A model generated the notes under the pieces. It was not told the DNA's origin. It saw only the letters and a list, made by a program, of their open reading frames with translations, and made no database searches. The position numbers and the translations under genes are program-made. Of a stretch of 64,000 bases of DNA, positions 33,851-45,380 are shown in pieces. How positions within the stretch are numbered: the stretch's first letter is position 1; each line of letters opens with the position of its first letter. This stretch comes from Amaurobius ferox (Eukaryota; Arthropoda; Arachnida; Araneae; Amaurobiidae): assembly GCA_951213105.1 (NCBI GenBank), contig OX578149.1:3509606-3573605 (forward strand), given 5' to 3'.

Positions 33851-34640
33851 AAATGATATGTCGAATCTAAATGAAATATTCGATTTGCCGAACAAATGAA
33901 AAACACTTACTTTACCATGTGATAGAGGCTTGAAATTTAGTATATGGGCTAACCATTTGATTAAAAAAAAACTAAGATGAATATGGTTTTACAAAAATGT
34001 TCATTAAGGGGGTACTACATAGAAAAATGTTTGAAAGGTGAAGTGGTAGAAAAAACAAGCTTTGCGATAGGATAGAGACTTCAAATTTGGTGTACGGGTA
34101 GATAGTTTGAAAGGAAGAAAGTGTGCAATTTCAGATTTCCAATATTTTCTACTTAAGGGGGTGCTGCACATCTAAATGTTCGATTTACCGAATAAATGAG
34201 AAAAGGATCCTTTAAAATTTAATAGAGGCTTGAAATTTGGTATATGGGCTAATCATTTGACGAAAACACCCAAGAGGAATATACTTTTTCAGAAATGTTC
34301 GTTTAAGGGGGTGCTCCAGAGAAAAACGTTTGAAAGGTGAATTGATAAAAAAAAACATGCTTCGGGATGAGATAGAGATATCAAATTTGGTGTAAGGGTA
34401 GATAGTCTGGAAGGAGAAAAGTGTGCACAATTTCAGTCTAGCAATATTTTCTAATTTAGGTGGTGCCGCACACCAAAATGTTCAATTTTCGGAATAAAGT
34501 AGAAATGTCCCTTTTAAAATGTGATAGAGGCTTGATATTTGGTATATGGGCGAATCATCTGATAGAAAACACAAGAAGAATAGAATTTTTCAAAAATGTA
34601 TATTTAAGGGGGTGGGTACTCCACACAAAAACATTCGTTT
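33851..34640. repeat. Satellite block: ~305-bp dimers of ~150-bp monomers
   Basis: About two and a half 305-bp units occur (starting near 33865, 34170 and 34475). Each contains two related halves: one with atgttcgatttrccgaataaatgaraa ... ggcttgaaatttggtatatgggctaatcatttga, the other with aaatgttygaaaggtgaa ... gatagagayttcaaatttggtgtayrggtagatagt. Both halves end in a tttaagggggtgctnca motif, which marks the monomer boundary. No coding sequence. Confidence 0.82.
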
Positions 34641-35050
34641 CTAGTGAACCTTTATTTTTAATCTGTTCTGTATTTTGTTTGTCCAAATTTGCAATTAGCA
34701 TGTTTCTCAAACATCTTTGATCATTTAGAAAGTCTCTCTCTTTGATTGGCACTTCCTTTTCTTTCTCACAGGAACAGTTTCTAAAGTCATAACACTTGCA
34801 GTAAGTGATATCAGACAATTTTATGGAGTCCTTTCACAGCAGTTTCTTATAATTCTCATTATTTTGTCTACTTTTAAAAAGTTTCATAATGTTCCTCTGT
34901 ATCTTTCTGAAAAATCCTTGAAAATGAAGTTCTTTCACTTTTCAAGGATTCTTTGGTTTGACAATGAAGGAACGTTTCATAATGGTTCAAGCTTTATAAC
35001 TACGTTTTCTGCAATTTCATCACTGATAGTTCTATTTCTTGGTACATTAT
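34600..35050 (-). pseudogene. Cysteine-rich coding remnant of unknown function
   Basis: On the minus strand KDSIKLSDITYCKCYDF is followed by RNCSCEKEKEVPIKERDFLN and DQRCLRNMLIANLDKQNT. The CxC-x5-CxC cluster followed by VP...FL.DQR..R.M.I...D resembles, from memory, a segment seen in many uncharacterised predicted arthropod proteins that travel with mobile elements. Upstream frames (NFIFKDFSERYRGTL, then an internal stop before KDSIK) suggest a broken longer gene. The 3' end merges into the satellite. I cannot name a function. Confidence 0.45.
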
Positions 35051-35081
35051 CTTAAAAACAAATTGCATCTTATGACATCTG

Positions 35082-35448
35082 CAGGGTGACCATAGACCCG
35101 GAAAACCTGGAATTATCAGATAATTTTCTGCTAGTGGAAATATCAGGGAAACATCCAGGAATTCTGTTGAAAGTCAGGGAAAACTCTGAATTTCTATGAT
35201 TTTTTTCATTTTCCGTCCTTATAGTTTTCTTTTAGCTGAATGAACAATGCTTCTTTATTCTATAATGTCACATTTTTCATCTCACTTCACAAGACCCATC
35301 ACTCATATCCTTTAAATATGCATCTGAGAGAGAGTTTTCATCAACAGGCTACATGACCGCTATAAACATCCTTCGACGGGGAATGTTTCAGGGAATTATC
35401 AGGGAAAATATCAGGAAATTTGAAAATGAATTTCCTGTGATCACCCTG
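35082..35448. mobile_element. MITE with CAGGGTGAYCAYAG ends
   Basis: Left end cagggtgaccatag and right end (inverted) cagggtgatcacag are near-perfect TIRs of a 367-bp non-coding element. The hexamer catctg abuts both sides (35076-35081, 35449-35454) and may be the target duplication. The interior repeats 'atcaggga' phrases. Confidence 0.75.
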
Positions 35449-35754
35449 CATCTGATTTTGTTGCAGCTATGTCTCATTTAAGTTGGTTAAGTTACCCAAA
35501 GCAAGACATCTTAGCCGCTCTGTAACTTATGATTATAAGAACAGATAAAGTTACATAAAGTTCCTATTAGAGAGTGAGAATCTCACACAAAAAAAAAATG
35601 TGTGAAGTTTTCTCATGCAAGGAAGTAATACACTTCTATCTCTTCAGTCTCCCTTTGAGTTCAGTGATCACAAGGCGAAAGCAGACTTTTGCCGTTCTCT
35701 AGATAAAAATTCGTTTTGCTAAAGTTTTGTTAGATTTTTGTATGTTGTGTACAT

Positions 35755-35960
35755 AATTGCACATTAAAACATCTGATGGAGCAACACATGACTTTCCCTG
35801 CTGACTCATATTCACGTTCTCTTTATTTCTTTAATAATTCATTAAATTGAGTTTAATTGCAAAAAATGACACCCATAATTATTTTAAATTAAACTGAATT
35901 TACACTTTTAATTTCGTTTTCCTTTTCATTTGGTAACTGGAATTATTTTCAAAGGTGACG
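35755..35960. repeat. Dispersed repeat shared with 47580-47757
   Basis: acatgactttccctgctgact, attcattaaattgagtttaatt and gaatttacacttttaattt are shared in the same order with 47597-47735. tgtgctgcccacatcac at 20709 is a short inverted relative of the 47.6-kb edge. Non-coding. Confidence 0.7.
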
Positions 35961-36039
35961 AAGTGAATATAGTACTAAAATATTTCGAGAACGGCTAGCC
36001 CTAGTGTAATGGTGTTGGTCTTATTCTTTTCATCATCAA

Positions 36040-36560
36040 AAATTACGTATAAAACAAGTATTTAATTGATATATTTAAGCATACATAGTTTTTTATTTTA
36101 GATTTTCATGATTTTTGCAGGCTATTTCACAAAAAAAAGTAAATTATTTTTTTCTGAATCATACCAAAATCTAATCAACACTTATATATATACAAAAGTG
36201 ACTTATCTACCAAATTTTGTAAAATTTGGTCTATTAGTTTTTCAGCTAGAGTGGATATAGGCAATTTTTGCGGACCATTTCACAAAAGAAGACAAGTTCT
36301 TTTATCCCGAATTGTACCCAAAACTAATCAGCACACGTGACTTACCTACCAAACTTTATGAAATTGGGTCTATTAGTTTTTGAGTAGAGTGGATACATAT
36401 ATTGCACAGACAGACACACACACACAGGCGTCACACTAAAAATAGCTTTTTCGTGTTCTAGAGGTCCCAAAACGTGTCGATCCATCGAAAACTCGAGTTC
36501 CGATTTTCGGTATGATTGCAATACTTTCCCTATACATTACCATGTATTGCAGGAAAAGTA
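36040..36560. repeat. Dispersed repeat ending in a cacaca tract and gaaaagtaac
   Basis: There are two diverged subunits (36110-36260 and 36265-36400), both containing acttayctaccaaattttrtraaatttggtctattagttttt and gtggata, followed by cagacagacacacacacac and a cgaaaactcgag core. An inverted relative is at 18160-18420. Family unidentified. Confidence 0.6.
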
Positions 36561-36789
36561 ACAAATATATGTAAGTTATAACTATTTTATTGAAGCAAAA
36601 TGTATTGGATTCTCACTCAAGTTTTCAATATCTATCTCGGATTTTTTGCTCGGGTGAGAAAATCTCACTTAAAATTTCGAGTGAGTAGGAACCTAGTATA
36701 AGTAATTTTTAAACTTTTTGAGAGCAAAAGTTCAAACATTCATTTTAAACTGGAATTGTTAAAGCTTTTTCTTTATCACAACCTTGCAG

Positions 36790-36973
36790 GGTCTTCGCGC
36801 CAAAGTCCAGAATCAAATAGCAGACCAGGCCACAGAGGGTGGAGACACAGATGACTCAGGAATGCCTCCCTCACTCATGTTAGATGGCCAGGTGCCATCG
36901 AAGGATAAGAAAAGCCCCAAAGAGAAAACTGAACTGGAGATCGCCCTCGATGGATATGAAATTGGTTACCAAG
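36790..36973 (+). CDS. para: Voltage-gated sodium channel alpha, exon: II-III linker (a)
   Basis: This exon encodes 61 codons plus one base, GLRAKVQNQIADQATEGGDT onward to KEKTELEIALDGYEIGYQ. KVQNQIADQ corresponds to the NQISDQ motif of insect para, and TELEIALDGYE to its TQLEVAIGDGME region, so this is the intracellular linker between domains II and III. Acceptor is ccttgcag. The donor is the weak gtttgt at 36974 (exit phase 1), supported because its leftover G completes a Glu codon with the next exon. The surroundings give no other start or stop explanation. Confidence 0.9.
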
Positions 36974-37339
36974 GTTTGTAATACTTTTGTCATTGAATTG
37001 TACATTTTAAATTATTTCTATTTCACAGTGATATTATTTTTTATGACTTTTCTTACAGTTATTACAACTTATATATTATTTCTGTTAAACACCATAAATG
37101 TAAACAAATGACATATCGTGATAGTGTTATGATCAAAAGTCAAAGTATTGGATATTTTCGGTTAACTGTTTGGATTTCGGATCATTTGTTTAGTGTCCAA
37201 GTTGAATTATGTTTAAGTCCCTGCAGATTGTATCATAGCTGACCGGAATATGCTAATTTTCCATATCACTGGAAATTGACATACTCCAGAAGCGTCATAG
37301 CAGATGATGGGTATAAATGCCGATGCCGGTAATAGCACT

Positions 37340-38310
37340 TTAGACTTTAGGTAAGCAGAAGAGCTTGAGAGCTGGTTGCTCGTAATAAGCTTTGAGAAGC
37401 ATTGTGCTTGTAAATCCTGAGTACTTATTGGTTATAGGGGCCATGGGTTAGCGACTGCTTTTCCGAGTTATCGCCAACACGAATATTGGCAATATAATCC
37501 AATACGAGAAATTCACTACAAACACAATGATTAAAATTTAATATATAATGGGGTTTGATCAACTTTACTTAATAAAAAAAATATTGTGTTACATAGAAAT
37601 TTATGGCAGCCAAAACTCAGCTATTGCCAATAAAATTTCATTAAATTTATCACTACCAGTAACACTTCGCCACATAATTTCTGCGAGATATGTGCAATAT
37701 CTGGCTTCTGCACTTTATTTGAGCTGATTTTTTCGTTATTCCCCCAGCACAGTTGTTATTAGATACTCTCTTCAATAAACAAAACAAAAAAACACTTTTA
37801 ATTTAAAATCCTACATTATAGTTTAAAACAATCCGTGTTGCAGAATTATTTCTGAATAGAGCCATTTCAAAAATGATCGGCCATAATCCGAGAAGCGAGT
37901 GATAAACATCGAACGAAAATGTATGCATATTTTTTGATGACGCGATACACTGGTAGTCGGGAGGGCAGTGACTCATAGGAGAATTTTGAAGTATGTGATT
38001 GCGTAATTACTACTACATTGCTTTAAGAGGGATTGCCTCACAGGAAAAAAGAACTTTTATTTTTTTTTTTAGACTACGCATATAAGTTGCCCCCCCCCCC
38101 CTCCCACTTTGAGGTTTTTCTTTTTTGTCACAAATATCTCGACTTATATGCAAGTATATACAGTATATCGTCAATGTTCGTGTTGGCGACAACTCGGAAA
38201 AGCAGTTGCTAACCCATGGTCCCTACAACCGATAGATACCAAAGCCTGTTACTCTGAGTTAGTTTAGTATGAGCTTGTTGTAAAAGCTCTTACTAAACAT
38301 CATTATTTGC
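37340..38310. mobile_element. Inverted-repeat element (MITE-like)
   Basis: A ~65-bp segment, ccatgggttagcgactgctt continuing ttccgagttatcgccaacacgaa (37440-37483), is found inverted with few changes at 38175-38218. Weaker pairing extends outward, for example agagcttgagag / agagcttttaca. No transposase lies between. A C tract interrupts the interior at 38091-38103. Confidence 0.6.
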
Positions 38311-38956
38311 ATAAAATTGGACTAGTTCATTTTCAAAACAGGGGTGTCCGATGAATTTGTAAAATGTCAATTTGTGGAACCCCCCTTATCATCCAGGTAC
38401 TTTCAGAGAGTCAGAGAAAATCTTATCACTATATCGTCGATATCTTTGTGAATTTTCACGATATTCCAGTGATTTTTTTATAGAAGTTGCCCTACAGTAT
38501 TCACTACAAAATCATGAAAGAAAGCTATTGCTATGTTTCGCGTCTGCACAGTAAAAACTTAGTTTCTTCAAATGCTTATGTCTCATCGTATATTCAATGC
38601 TTTAATTTTCAATTGAAGTATAATGTTTTCCTTGGATGTTGACAAATGTTCTGTAAGTTTCGTGAAATTTGATTGAAACCTATGGATATTGTAAGCAAAA
38701 AACATGTAACAATTTTTTTTTTTTTTTTTTTTAAGAAACTTTTATATCTTCATGAATATAGTTTTTGTTTTACGAAAAGGCTTATACATATTGAACAAAG
38801 CTAGTTAACTATTTTGTGAAAGTTACAAATCATTTCCAGCTTTTTATGATACAGGGTGATTAAATATATTTTTCTCCTTTTTCAATATCTTGGTGGTCCC
38901 CTAAATGCACAAGTCAACGAAACTTTACTGGAAAGTGTGCGTTTAAGCATGTTCTT

Positions 38957-39251
38957 TGTTAGTTTTAGCAGAGATAGTGGGTGTTATGGTAAATAATAAA
39001 CATTACGACTATATTAGAAAGAATAATAAACATTACGACTATATTAGACAGAATTATATTTAAACGAAAAGAAATACATCACTTAACATCTCACACAAAC
39101 ATACAAAACAAATGTGCTGCTACCTAAAACATTGAACATAAACAACACCGAATCGTTGCCATTCTGACAACACATAAAAGTGTGTTGCCATCATAAACAT
39201 AGCCAATATTACAATATGGGTTTTGACACAACTAATAGCACATTTCTTACA
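38957..39251 (-). mobile_element. Copia 3' LTR
   Basis: 295 bp; on the + strand it begins tgttagttttagcaga and ends ttcttaca. It is about 30 bp longer than its partner, chiefly because aataaacattacgactatatt is duplicated in tandem (38997-39049). Neighbouring minus-strand aagggagag is the likely polypurine tract. TTCTT (38952-38956) is the target duplication. Confidence 0.9.
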
Positions 39252-39578
39252 CTCTCCCTTGAATAAGTCCATTTTGTACAGTTCCGTTTATTCTGAAAAA
39301 TCCCATTTCATTTAGGTGAGTATTTATCTTTTTACTTCCTAGTGTCTTCGTCAACATATCTGCAAGATTGTTTGCTGTAGGAGTGTACTCAAAAATCAGC
39401 TCATTTGATGCAACTTTCTCTCGAAGAAAAAAATGTCGAAGATCTATGTGCTATGTGTGTTCCTCTCTGATGTCACCTGATTTTTGGCTAAGGAAATAGC
39501 ACCTTGATTGTCCACATGTATAGTTTGTGGCAATGGCATAAACTCACAAGCTCCAATTTCATATAGGAAATTTCGCAA

Positions 39579-42072
39579 TCAAAGAACTTCCTTCGCAGTA
39601 TGGCACATCGCTATGTATTCTACTTCCACTGTTGAGAGCGCAGTTGACCATTGCTTCTTGCTACTCCAAGAAATTGTTATATCCGCTAACTGAACCGCAT
39701 AACCACTGAAGGATCGTCTATCACTTCTATCTGTGGCCCAGTCAGCATCACAATACACAGTCACACTTCCTCCTGTTTTTCTGAATATTAGGCTGTAGTA
39801 TTTTGTCTGCTTCACATAGCGTAATATATGCTTGACACCGGCCTTTACTTGGTTCTTGGTTCTTGGACATGTTCTTTACTTGGCCTATTATTGAACTGGC
39901 TAATGTACGTCATAGCAAAACTTAAATCTGGCTTTGTGCCACCAGCTAAATACAAAAGTCCTCCAATAGCTTGTCGATATCTGCATGCGTCTTCAGGGTT
40001 CATTACTTCGTCATCTGATGATCGGCTGAATTTCATTCCAGGGTCCAAAGGTGTAGATGCTCCATTACAATCAGTCATAGCGAAGGTCATCAACAGTTCA
40101 TTTGTGAATGCTGATTGGTCTAGGGTGAGTGTCTCATTATCATGATATTCAGCTTTCATAGATAATATGTGGTTAACCTTTCCTAAGTCTTTTACTTCGA
40201 AAACTCCATTTATCTTAGATTTGAATGATTGGATGGTTATGTCATCATTTGAAAGAATGATGAGATCGTCAACATAACCTTCAATAATTAAGTTATGTTG
40301 TTTGGTGAAATAAACACATGGTCTGCTTTTGGTCTTATTAGTCCAATTGATTTCAAAGACTCGTCCAAGTGAACATTCCTCTCTCTTCCTGATTGATGTA
40401 GACCATACAGACTCTTCTTTAGCAAGCAGACATATCCTTTTTCATCCACATCTGTGCGCATCGTAAGTAGTTCCATGTATATGGTCTCCTTTTAATACAC
40501 CACGCTCCACTGCAAGTGCAAGCAAAGTTTAGCAAGCAGATTTCAAAGTCTCGTCCAAGCGAACATTCCTCTCTCTTCCTGATTGATGTAGGCCATACAG
40601 ACTCTTCTTTAGCAAGCAGACATATCCTTTTTCATCCACATCTGTGCCCATCGTAAGTAGTTCCATGTATATGGTCTCCTTTTAATACGCCACGCTCCAC
40701 TGCAAGTGCAAGTAAAGTTCTAATAGATGTTATCTTCACAACTGGTGAAAAGGTCTCATTGAAATCAATTCCTTCTACTTGTGTGAAACCATTGGCAACT
40801 AGCCTGGCTTTGTACCTTTCTAATTTGCCATTTTCGTCAAATTTTTTTTTGAAAATCCATTTGCTTTTTTACACTATTCTTTTTCCTTCAGGTCATGGTA
40901 CTATTTCCCATGTATCATTTCATCAAGTTTTCTAACTCTTCTTGAATGGCTATTTCCTATTCATTTGCTTCTGGTGACAATAGAGCTTCTTCTATCGTTA
41001 TTGGGTCTTTTACAGAATCTTGCCGTTTGACAGAATTGCATATGTGGCATGTCACTTGTTTTAGTTTCTTTGTCACCAACCGTTCTGAACGTCTTGATGT
41101 CGATGGACCACTTAATGTCATTGTATTGTTAGAGGATGGAATACTAACAGGGGTATTTGTAAGAGTTGATGCTACATCTTGCATACTTGTCGAGTCCAAG
41201 TTTACAATTTCATTCGTTATTATACTCGTTAGTGGAGTTATATCAATCTCCCCCTCACCATCAGCTTCAAGACTCCAACTCTGTGTATCATTACTTTCTT
41301 CGTTCTCAATGTGAATTATAGCAGTATTCTCGATATTGTGGCTTTCTACGTCTTGAACAGATTTCAGTTCTTTCTTGCAGGGAAATGCATTTACTTCAAA
41401 AATTACATTCCGACTGACAAAGGAAGTTTTACGCTTCATGTCCCACAACTTATAATCTTTAACTCCATCTGGATACCCCACAAATATGCACTCTATAGAT
41501 TTGGGGTCCTATTTACTGTGTCTGTATCTACGATTCACCTCACTCCATGCCTTGCAACCGTACACTCTTAGGTGATCAAGTGAGGCTTCTTTTCCAAACC
41601 ATAGTGCTTTGGGAGCATTTCCATCAATAGATTTGGAGGGATACTTGTTCCTAATGTAACTTGCTGTACATACTGCATTAGCCCATAGAGATCTTTTAAG
41701 TCCTGATTCGATTAGCAGACACCTAGTCATATCCAACAATGTCTGATTCATCCTTTCGGCGACACCATTTTGCTGTGGAGTATCGGGAACTGTTAGTTGT
41801 CTTCGTATTCCATGCTTAAGCAGGTACTCATTAAATTTTTTGCTATCATACTCACAGCCATTATCGCTTCTCAATGTTCCTATCTTGCGCTTATGGAGGT
41901 TTTCAACCATCCACCTATATTCATCAAATTTACTAAGGACATCGCTTTTTGCCTTCATTGGATACACATCTGTATATCGAGAGTAGTCATCAATAAAAGT
42001 AATGAAGTACTTGGATCCACCCGCTGATATTGGTCCTATTTTTCCGACTACATCAGAGTGGACTATATCCAA
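39579..42072 (-). pseudogene. Copia Pol: integrase, reverse transcriptase, RNase H
   Basis: Integrase: FIDDYSRYTDVYP, IGTLRSDNGCEYDSKKF and PQQNGVAERMNQTLLDM give the D,D-35-E core, with the VYGCKAW end motif. The frame stays the same from Gag to about 40480 and is broken only by stops. RT: ELLTMRTDVDEKGYVCLLKK, YGLHQSGRE and GYVDDLIILS (minus strand near 40255-40285), then LTLDQSAFTNELL. RNase H: YCDADWATDRSDRRSFSGYA, SWSSKKQW and STVEVEYIAM. Frame changes at about 40350 (tandem duplication), 40160 and 39830. The family order IN before RT confirms copia. Confidence 0.9.
40351..40718. repeat. 190-bp tandem duplication inside copia RT
   Basis: tttcaaagactcgtccaag (40351) recurs as tttcaaagtctcgtccaag (40541). 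The ~178-bp copies match closely through gtgcaagcaaagtt / gtgcaagtaaagtt and are joined by tagcaagcaga. A 190-bp period is not divisible by three, so the duplication itself shifts the frame. Confidence 0.93.
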
Positions 42073-42769
42073 TACTTCTTTTGCTCTGGTAGCATTACCT
42101 TCTGGAAAACTTCATTTCTTCAGTTTTCCCATCATACAGATAGAACACATTTCTTGGGGATCTTCAGTCGATTTACAATGCTGTGTTCCACTTCTTAATT
42201 GTTTTATGGTATTATAATGGAGGTGTCCAAATCAGTGATGCAATAAAGATTTATCAATGAGTTTTGCAAACTTTGCGACTTTACGGTGTTCTTCAACTGC
42301 ATAAAGTCTGCCACTGCATTTTGCCATCAGCAAAATCTGTCCATTTTTCTTGATAACTCTGGTTTCATTATTTACAAATTGTATTTTCCAAGTCCAAGCT
42401 CTTCAATTCTACCAACTGATAAAAGGTTTCAGTCTAAACCAGGTACATATAAAATATTGTCTATGTGCGCATGTAATTCACCATTTGCTTCACATAATTC
42501 AATGTCAACATGCCCCACACCTTCAACTCGAATTTGGTCTTTGTTGGCTACTTTAATGTTTGAATCCATTTTTCTGAAACTTGAAAATTTTTCTCTGTAT
42601 GACGTCATGTGATCTGTGGCACTACTATCCAGACACCAAACTAATGGATTTTCTATTGCTCCATTCTTTGCAGATAATGCTGAATGTACAACTTTCTTTA
42701 CTTCATGTTTTCCATTTTGTTCAATTACATCATGACTGTTTACTGTACAGTTGTAGCCTTCAAGGCAGT

Positions 42770-43524
42770 TTCTTGCAATATGGCCAAATTTATTGCAACA
42801 GAATCATTTTACACTTCTTCCTTCTAGGTTCTAGTCTCTTTGGTATAAACCTTTATGCCCCAGAGTAGTTTTTTCATTTTTAACTTGATTTGAATGTTTA
42901 TGCTCCACTCCTTTTTTGTATAAACATAGCCTTGCAATCTGTTTCTTCAGCAGTTTCTTTTTCTTCATCACGGCGATTTATTCTTTTCTCTTCTATCAAA
43001 AGTCTGGCCTTCACCTTTTTAGTCGTTAGACTTTCTTCATCTTGATTGAGAATTAGGGCTTCATACGTCTTTGAAACACCCAATAACATCACCAATGCAA
43101 CTTCTTTATCATTAAAAGCGTAACGACTGCTGGCTAATTTTCGATGAATATCCATTAAACATCCAAGATATATTTTCATCTCTTGATTCTTTTTCATTTT
43201 TATGTTGAAGAAATCCTGCATTAATTGTAGAATATACAACAAACTGCATTTGGAATTAATTTCTTCAAGCGAATTCCATGCTTCTCTAGCGGTAGTGCAC
43301 ATCTCAATATCATCTAAATACGTATCATCAACAACAAGAAACAGAAAAGTTAATGCTCAATTATTCATTTTCTTTTCATCAGTCGTCATTTCGGATCCAA
43401 AACCAGGATCAATGGCTTCCCAGCATCCCTTCTGAACCAAAACTGCTCTGGCACGAATAGCCCAAGAATGATAATTATCACTCGATAATTTAGGGGTTCT
43501 GAATTCGTCATTCATGGTAGCCAT
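42770..43524 (-). pseudogene. Copia Gag
   Basis: Start at Met 43524 (MATMNDEFRTPKLSSDNYHS, then WAIRARAVLVQKGCWEAID), the usual copia Gag opening. A TGA after KKMNN breaks the frame once. MCTTAREAWNSLEE, LMQDFFNIKM and LASSRYAFNDKEVALVML follow, and the zinc knuckle CNKFGHIARNCLEGYNC lies near 42750-42800. Lys/Glu-rich linker sequence precedes it. In frame with the integrase downstream, as expected for a single copia Gag-Pol frame. Confidence 0.85.
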
Positions 43525-43689
43525 TCATCTTTATTTTAAAGTTCTGATTATAATCCGTAATATTCAATAACTTCTAAGTGCGTTTACTCTTATGCAATTC
43601 ACCATAGAACAAAAAAATCTAACCATTTGCGAAAACGAAAGTACGTCTTCTTACCGTTTTGCAGATAAACAACCTGGGCATCCATAACC

Positions 43690-43951
43690 TGTTAGTTTTA
43701 GCAGAGACAGTGGTTATGGTAAATAATAAACATTATGACTATATTAGACAGAACTATATTTAAACGAAAAGAAATACATCATGTAACATCTCACACAAAC
43801 ATGCAAAACAAACACGCGGCTACATAAAACATCGAACATAAACAACACCGGATCGTTGCCATTCTGACAACACAAGAAAGGGTGTTGCCATCATAAACAT
43901 AACTAATGTTGCAATATGGACTTAGGCACAACTAATAGCATATTTCTTACA
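43690..43951 (-). mobile_element. Copia 5' LTR
   Basis: 262 bp, tgttagttttagcaga to ttcttaca on the + strand, colinear with 38957-39251 apart from the tandem duplication present only there. TTCTT follows at 43952. Confidence 0.9.
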
Positions 43952-44054
43952 TTCTTCACATCACCAAAGTTACAGAACACATTGCCAAGTATTTGTTTTT
44001 AGAAATTCGAAAAACATTCTAACATCCAAAGTGTCTGGATACTTTTGATCATAT

Positions 44055-44087
<33 letters not shown>

Positions 44088-45049
44088 TATATCAGTGGCG
44101 AATGCTGTGGTATTGCTAGTAATGCACCGTCTGACCATTAAAAATGGATGCATAAATAAAATAAAAGTCTGCATTTAACAAAAAATTGTAACACTTGGCT
44201 TGTAAAATGGGAATTAGATGTATGCATCTGTAGCCTAAAGAATCAGCTTATCAGTGCCTACATTCCTGCCTTCCAAACCTTTTAACATCTACCAACCCTT
44301 CAAATGCAGCAAAGAAATGTGATGATCTATTGTCATATCTTTTGAAGCAAAGTTTTCGCTGAACCTCTGACCAAATTAGTGCTTCTGTGTATGTTACTCA
44401 ATGCCTGAGATTCTAAGACCAATGCTTGGCAAAGTACCAGGTCATGCACCCAAATTTCTGCTCTACCGAATCTCTGATCCTTTCCAGGCCATAGCGTTAG
44501 CTCATGGATAAATATTATTTTCAGTGTTGCAGTAATCTTTGTTATACTGTCATTTTGATAATAGTAAAACAGATTAATTTTCTTTTCCTGCTTTTAAAAC
44601 TCTTTAACAGGAAAAACTGCAATATGATTTGAACCCATGGTTAACAGGATCAAAAAATTTAAAGAAATTATTTTACTGGACTCGCTTGCTATTTTCCAAA
44701 AGGAAAAATACTTGGAAATCTGGAAAATGTATCTTTTATAATTTTGAAATTACACAATTTTAATTATTACATTGAAAAATATTAGAGGTTGGAAGTTTAT
44801 TCATTATTGGAATTTAATTTAACTTTTCACAGAATATGCACAAACTTTTGGCAAATTTCATTATATTTTCTACCACAAAATCCCATCCCTAATTACAATA
44901 AATAATGCTATAGTAGTAACATTTATTTATTTATATTACTATTATCACCATTAAATGACAGAGTATTACAGTATGATCTATAAAGTGGAGGGGGAGGGGG
45001 AAGTAATACACATCTCTCTACTTGACCTGTTTTCTAGACCAGAATTTGT

Positions 45050-45092
<43 letters not shown>

Positions 45093-45172
45093 GTATTATT
45101 ATATTATTATTATTTATCTTTGATTGGTTAACTCATTTTTGAAAATTCACCCATTCTTATCACCTTACTTAC

Positions 45173-45380
45173 CACTTGGCCTGAGTCTAATACTGTTTAC
45201 TATTTTAGAATGTCTATTTTCCACTTGTCCTGAGTCCTATACTGTTTACTATTTTCGAAAGTCTCCATACTTATTATGTATCGTTCAATTGTATTCATTC
45301 CCACTCGCATTGACGAAGTGAGGTGAAATGCTCGCCCACTCGCATTGACGAAGTGAGGTGAAATGCTCAGTTACTAGTTT
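45173..45380. repeat. Two short tandem duplications
   Basis: tggcctgagtctaatactgtttactattttagaatgtct (45178) is followed by a copy, tgtcctgagtcctatactgtttactattttcgaaagtct (45227). Then cccactcgcattgacgaagtgaggtgaaatgctc occurs twice in direct succession (45301-45334, 45335-45368). Confidence 0.88.

Larger units (their letters stand above)
21481..36789 (+). other. 15.3-kb intron filled by nested mobile elements
   Basis: Phase 0 GT-AG intron (gtgagt ... ccttgcag). It contains the gypsy/non-LTR/P nest (21721-33850), a satellite block (33851-34640), a Cys-rich coding remnant, a MITE and dispersed repeats. 21500-21715 has nothing further. Confidence 0.9.
38957..43951 (-). mobile_element. Ty1/copia retrotransposon, structurally complete
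   Basis: Two LTRs (38957-39251 and 43690-43951) are flanked by identical TTCTT (38952-38956 and 43952-43956). Next to the 5' LTR the minus strand reads ggttatggatgccca, similar to the copia primer-binding site that pairs with an internal part of initiator tRNA-Met. The order is Gag, knuckle, integrase, RT, RNase H, as in copia. Several stops, a 190-bp duplication and frameshifts inactivate it. The LTRs differ by roughly one base in ten by eye, so the insertion is not recent. Confidence 0.92.
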
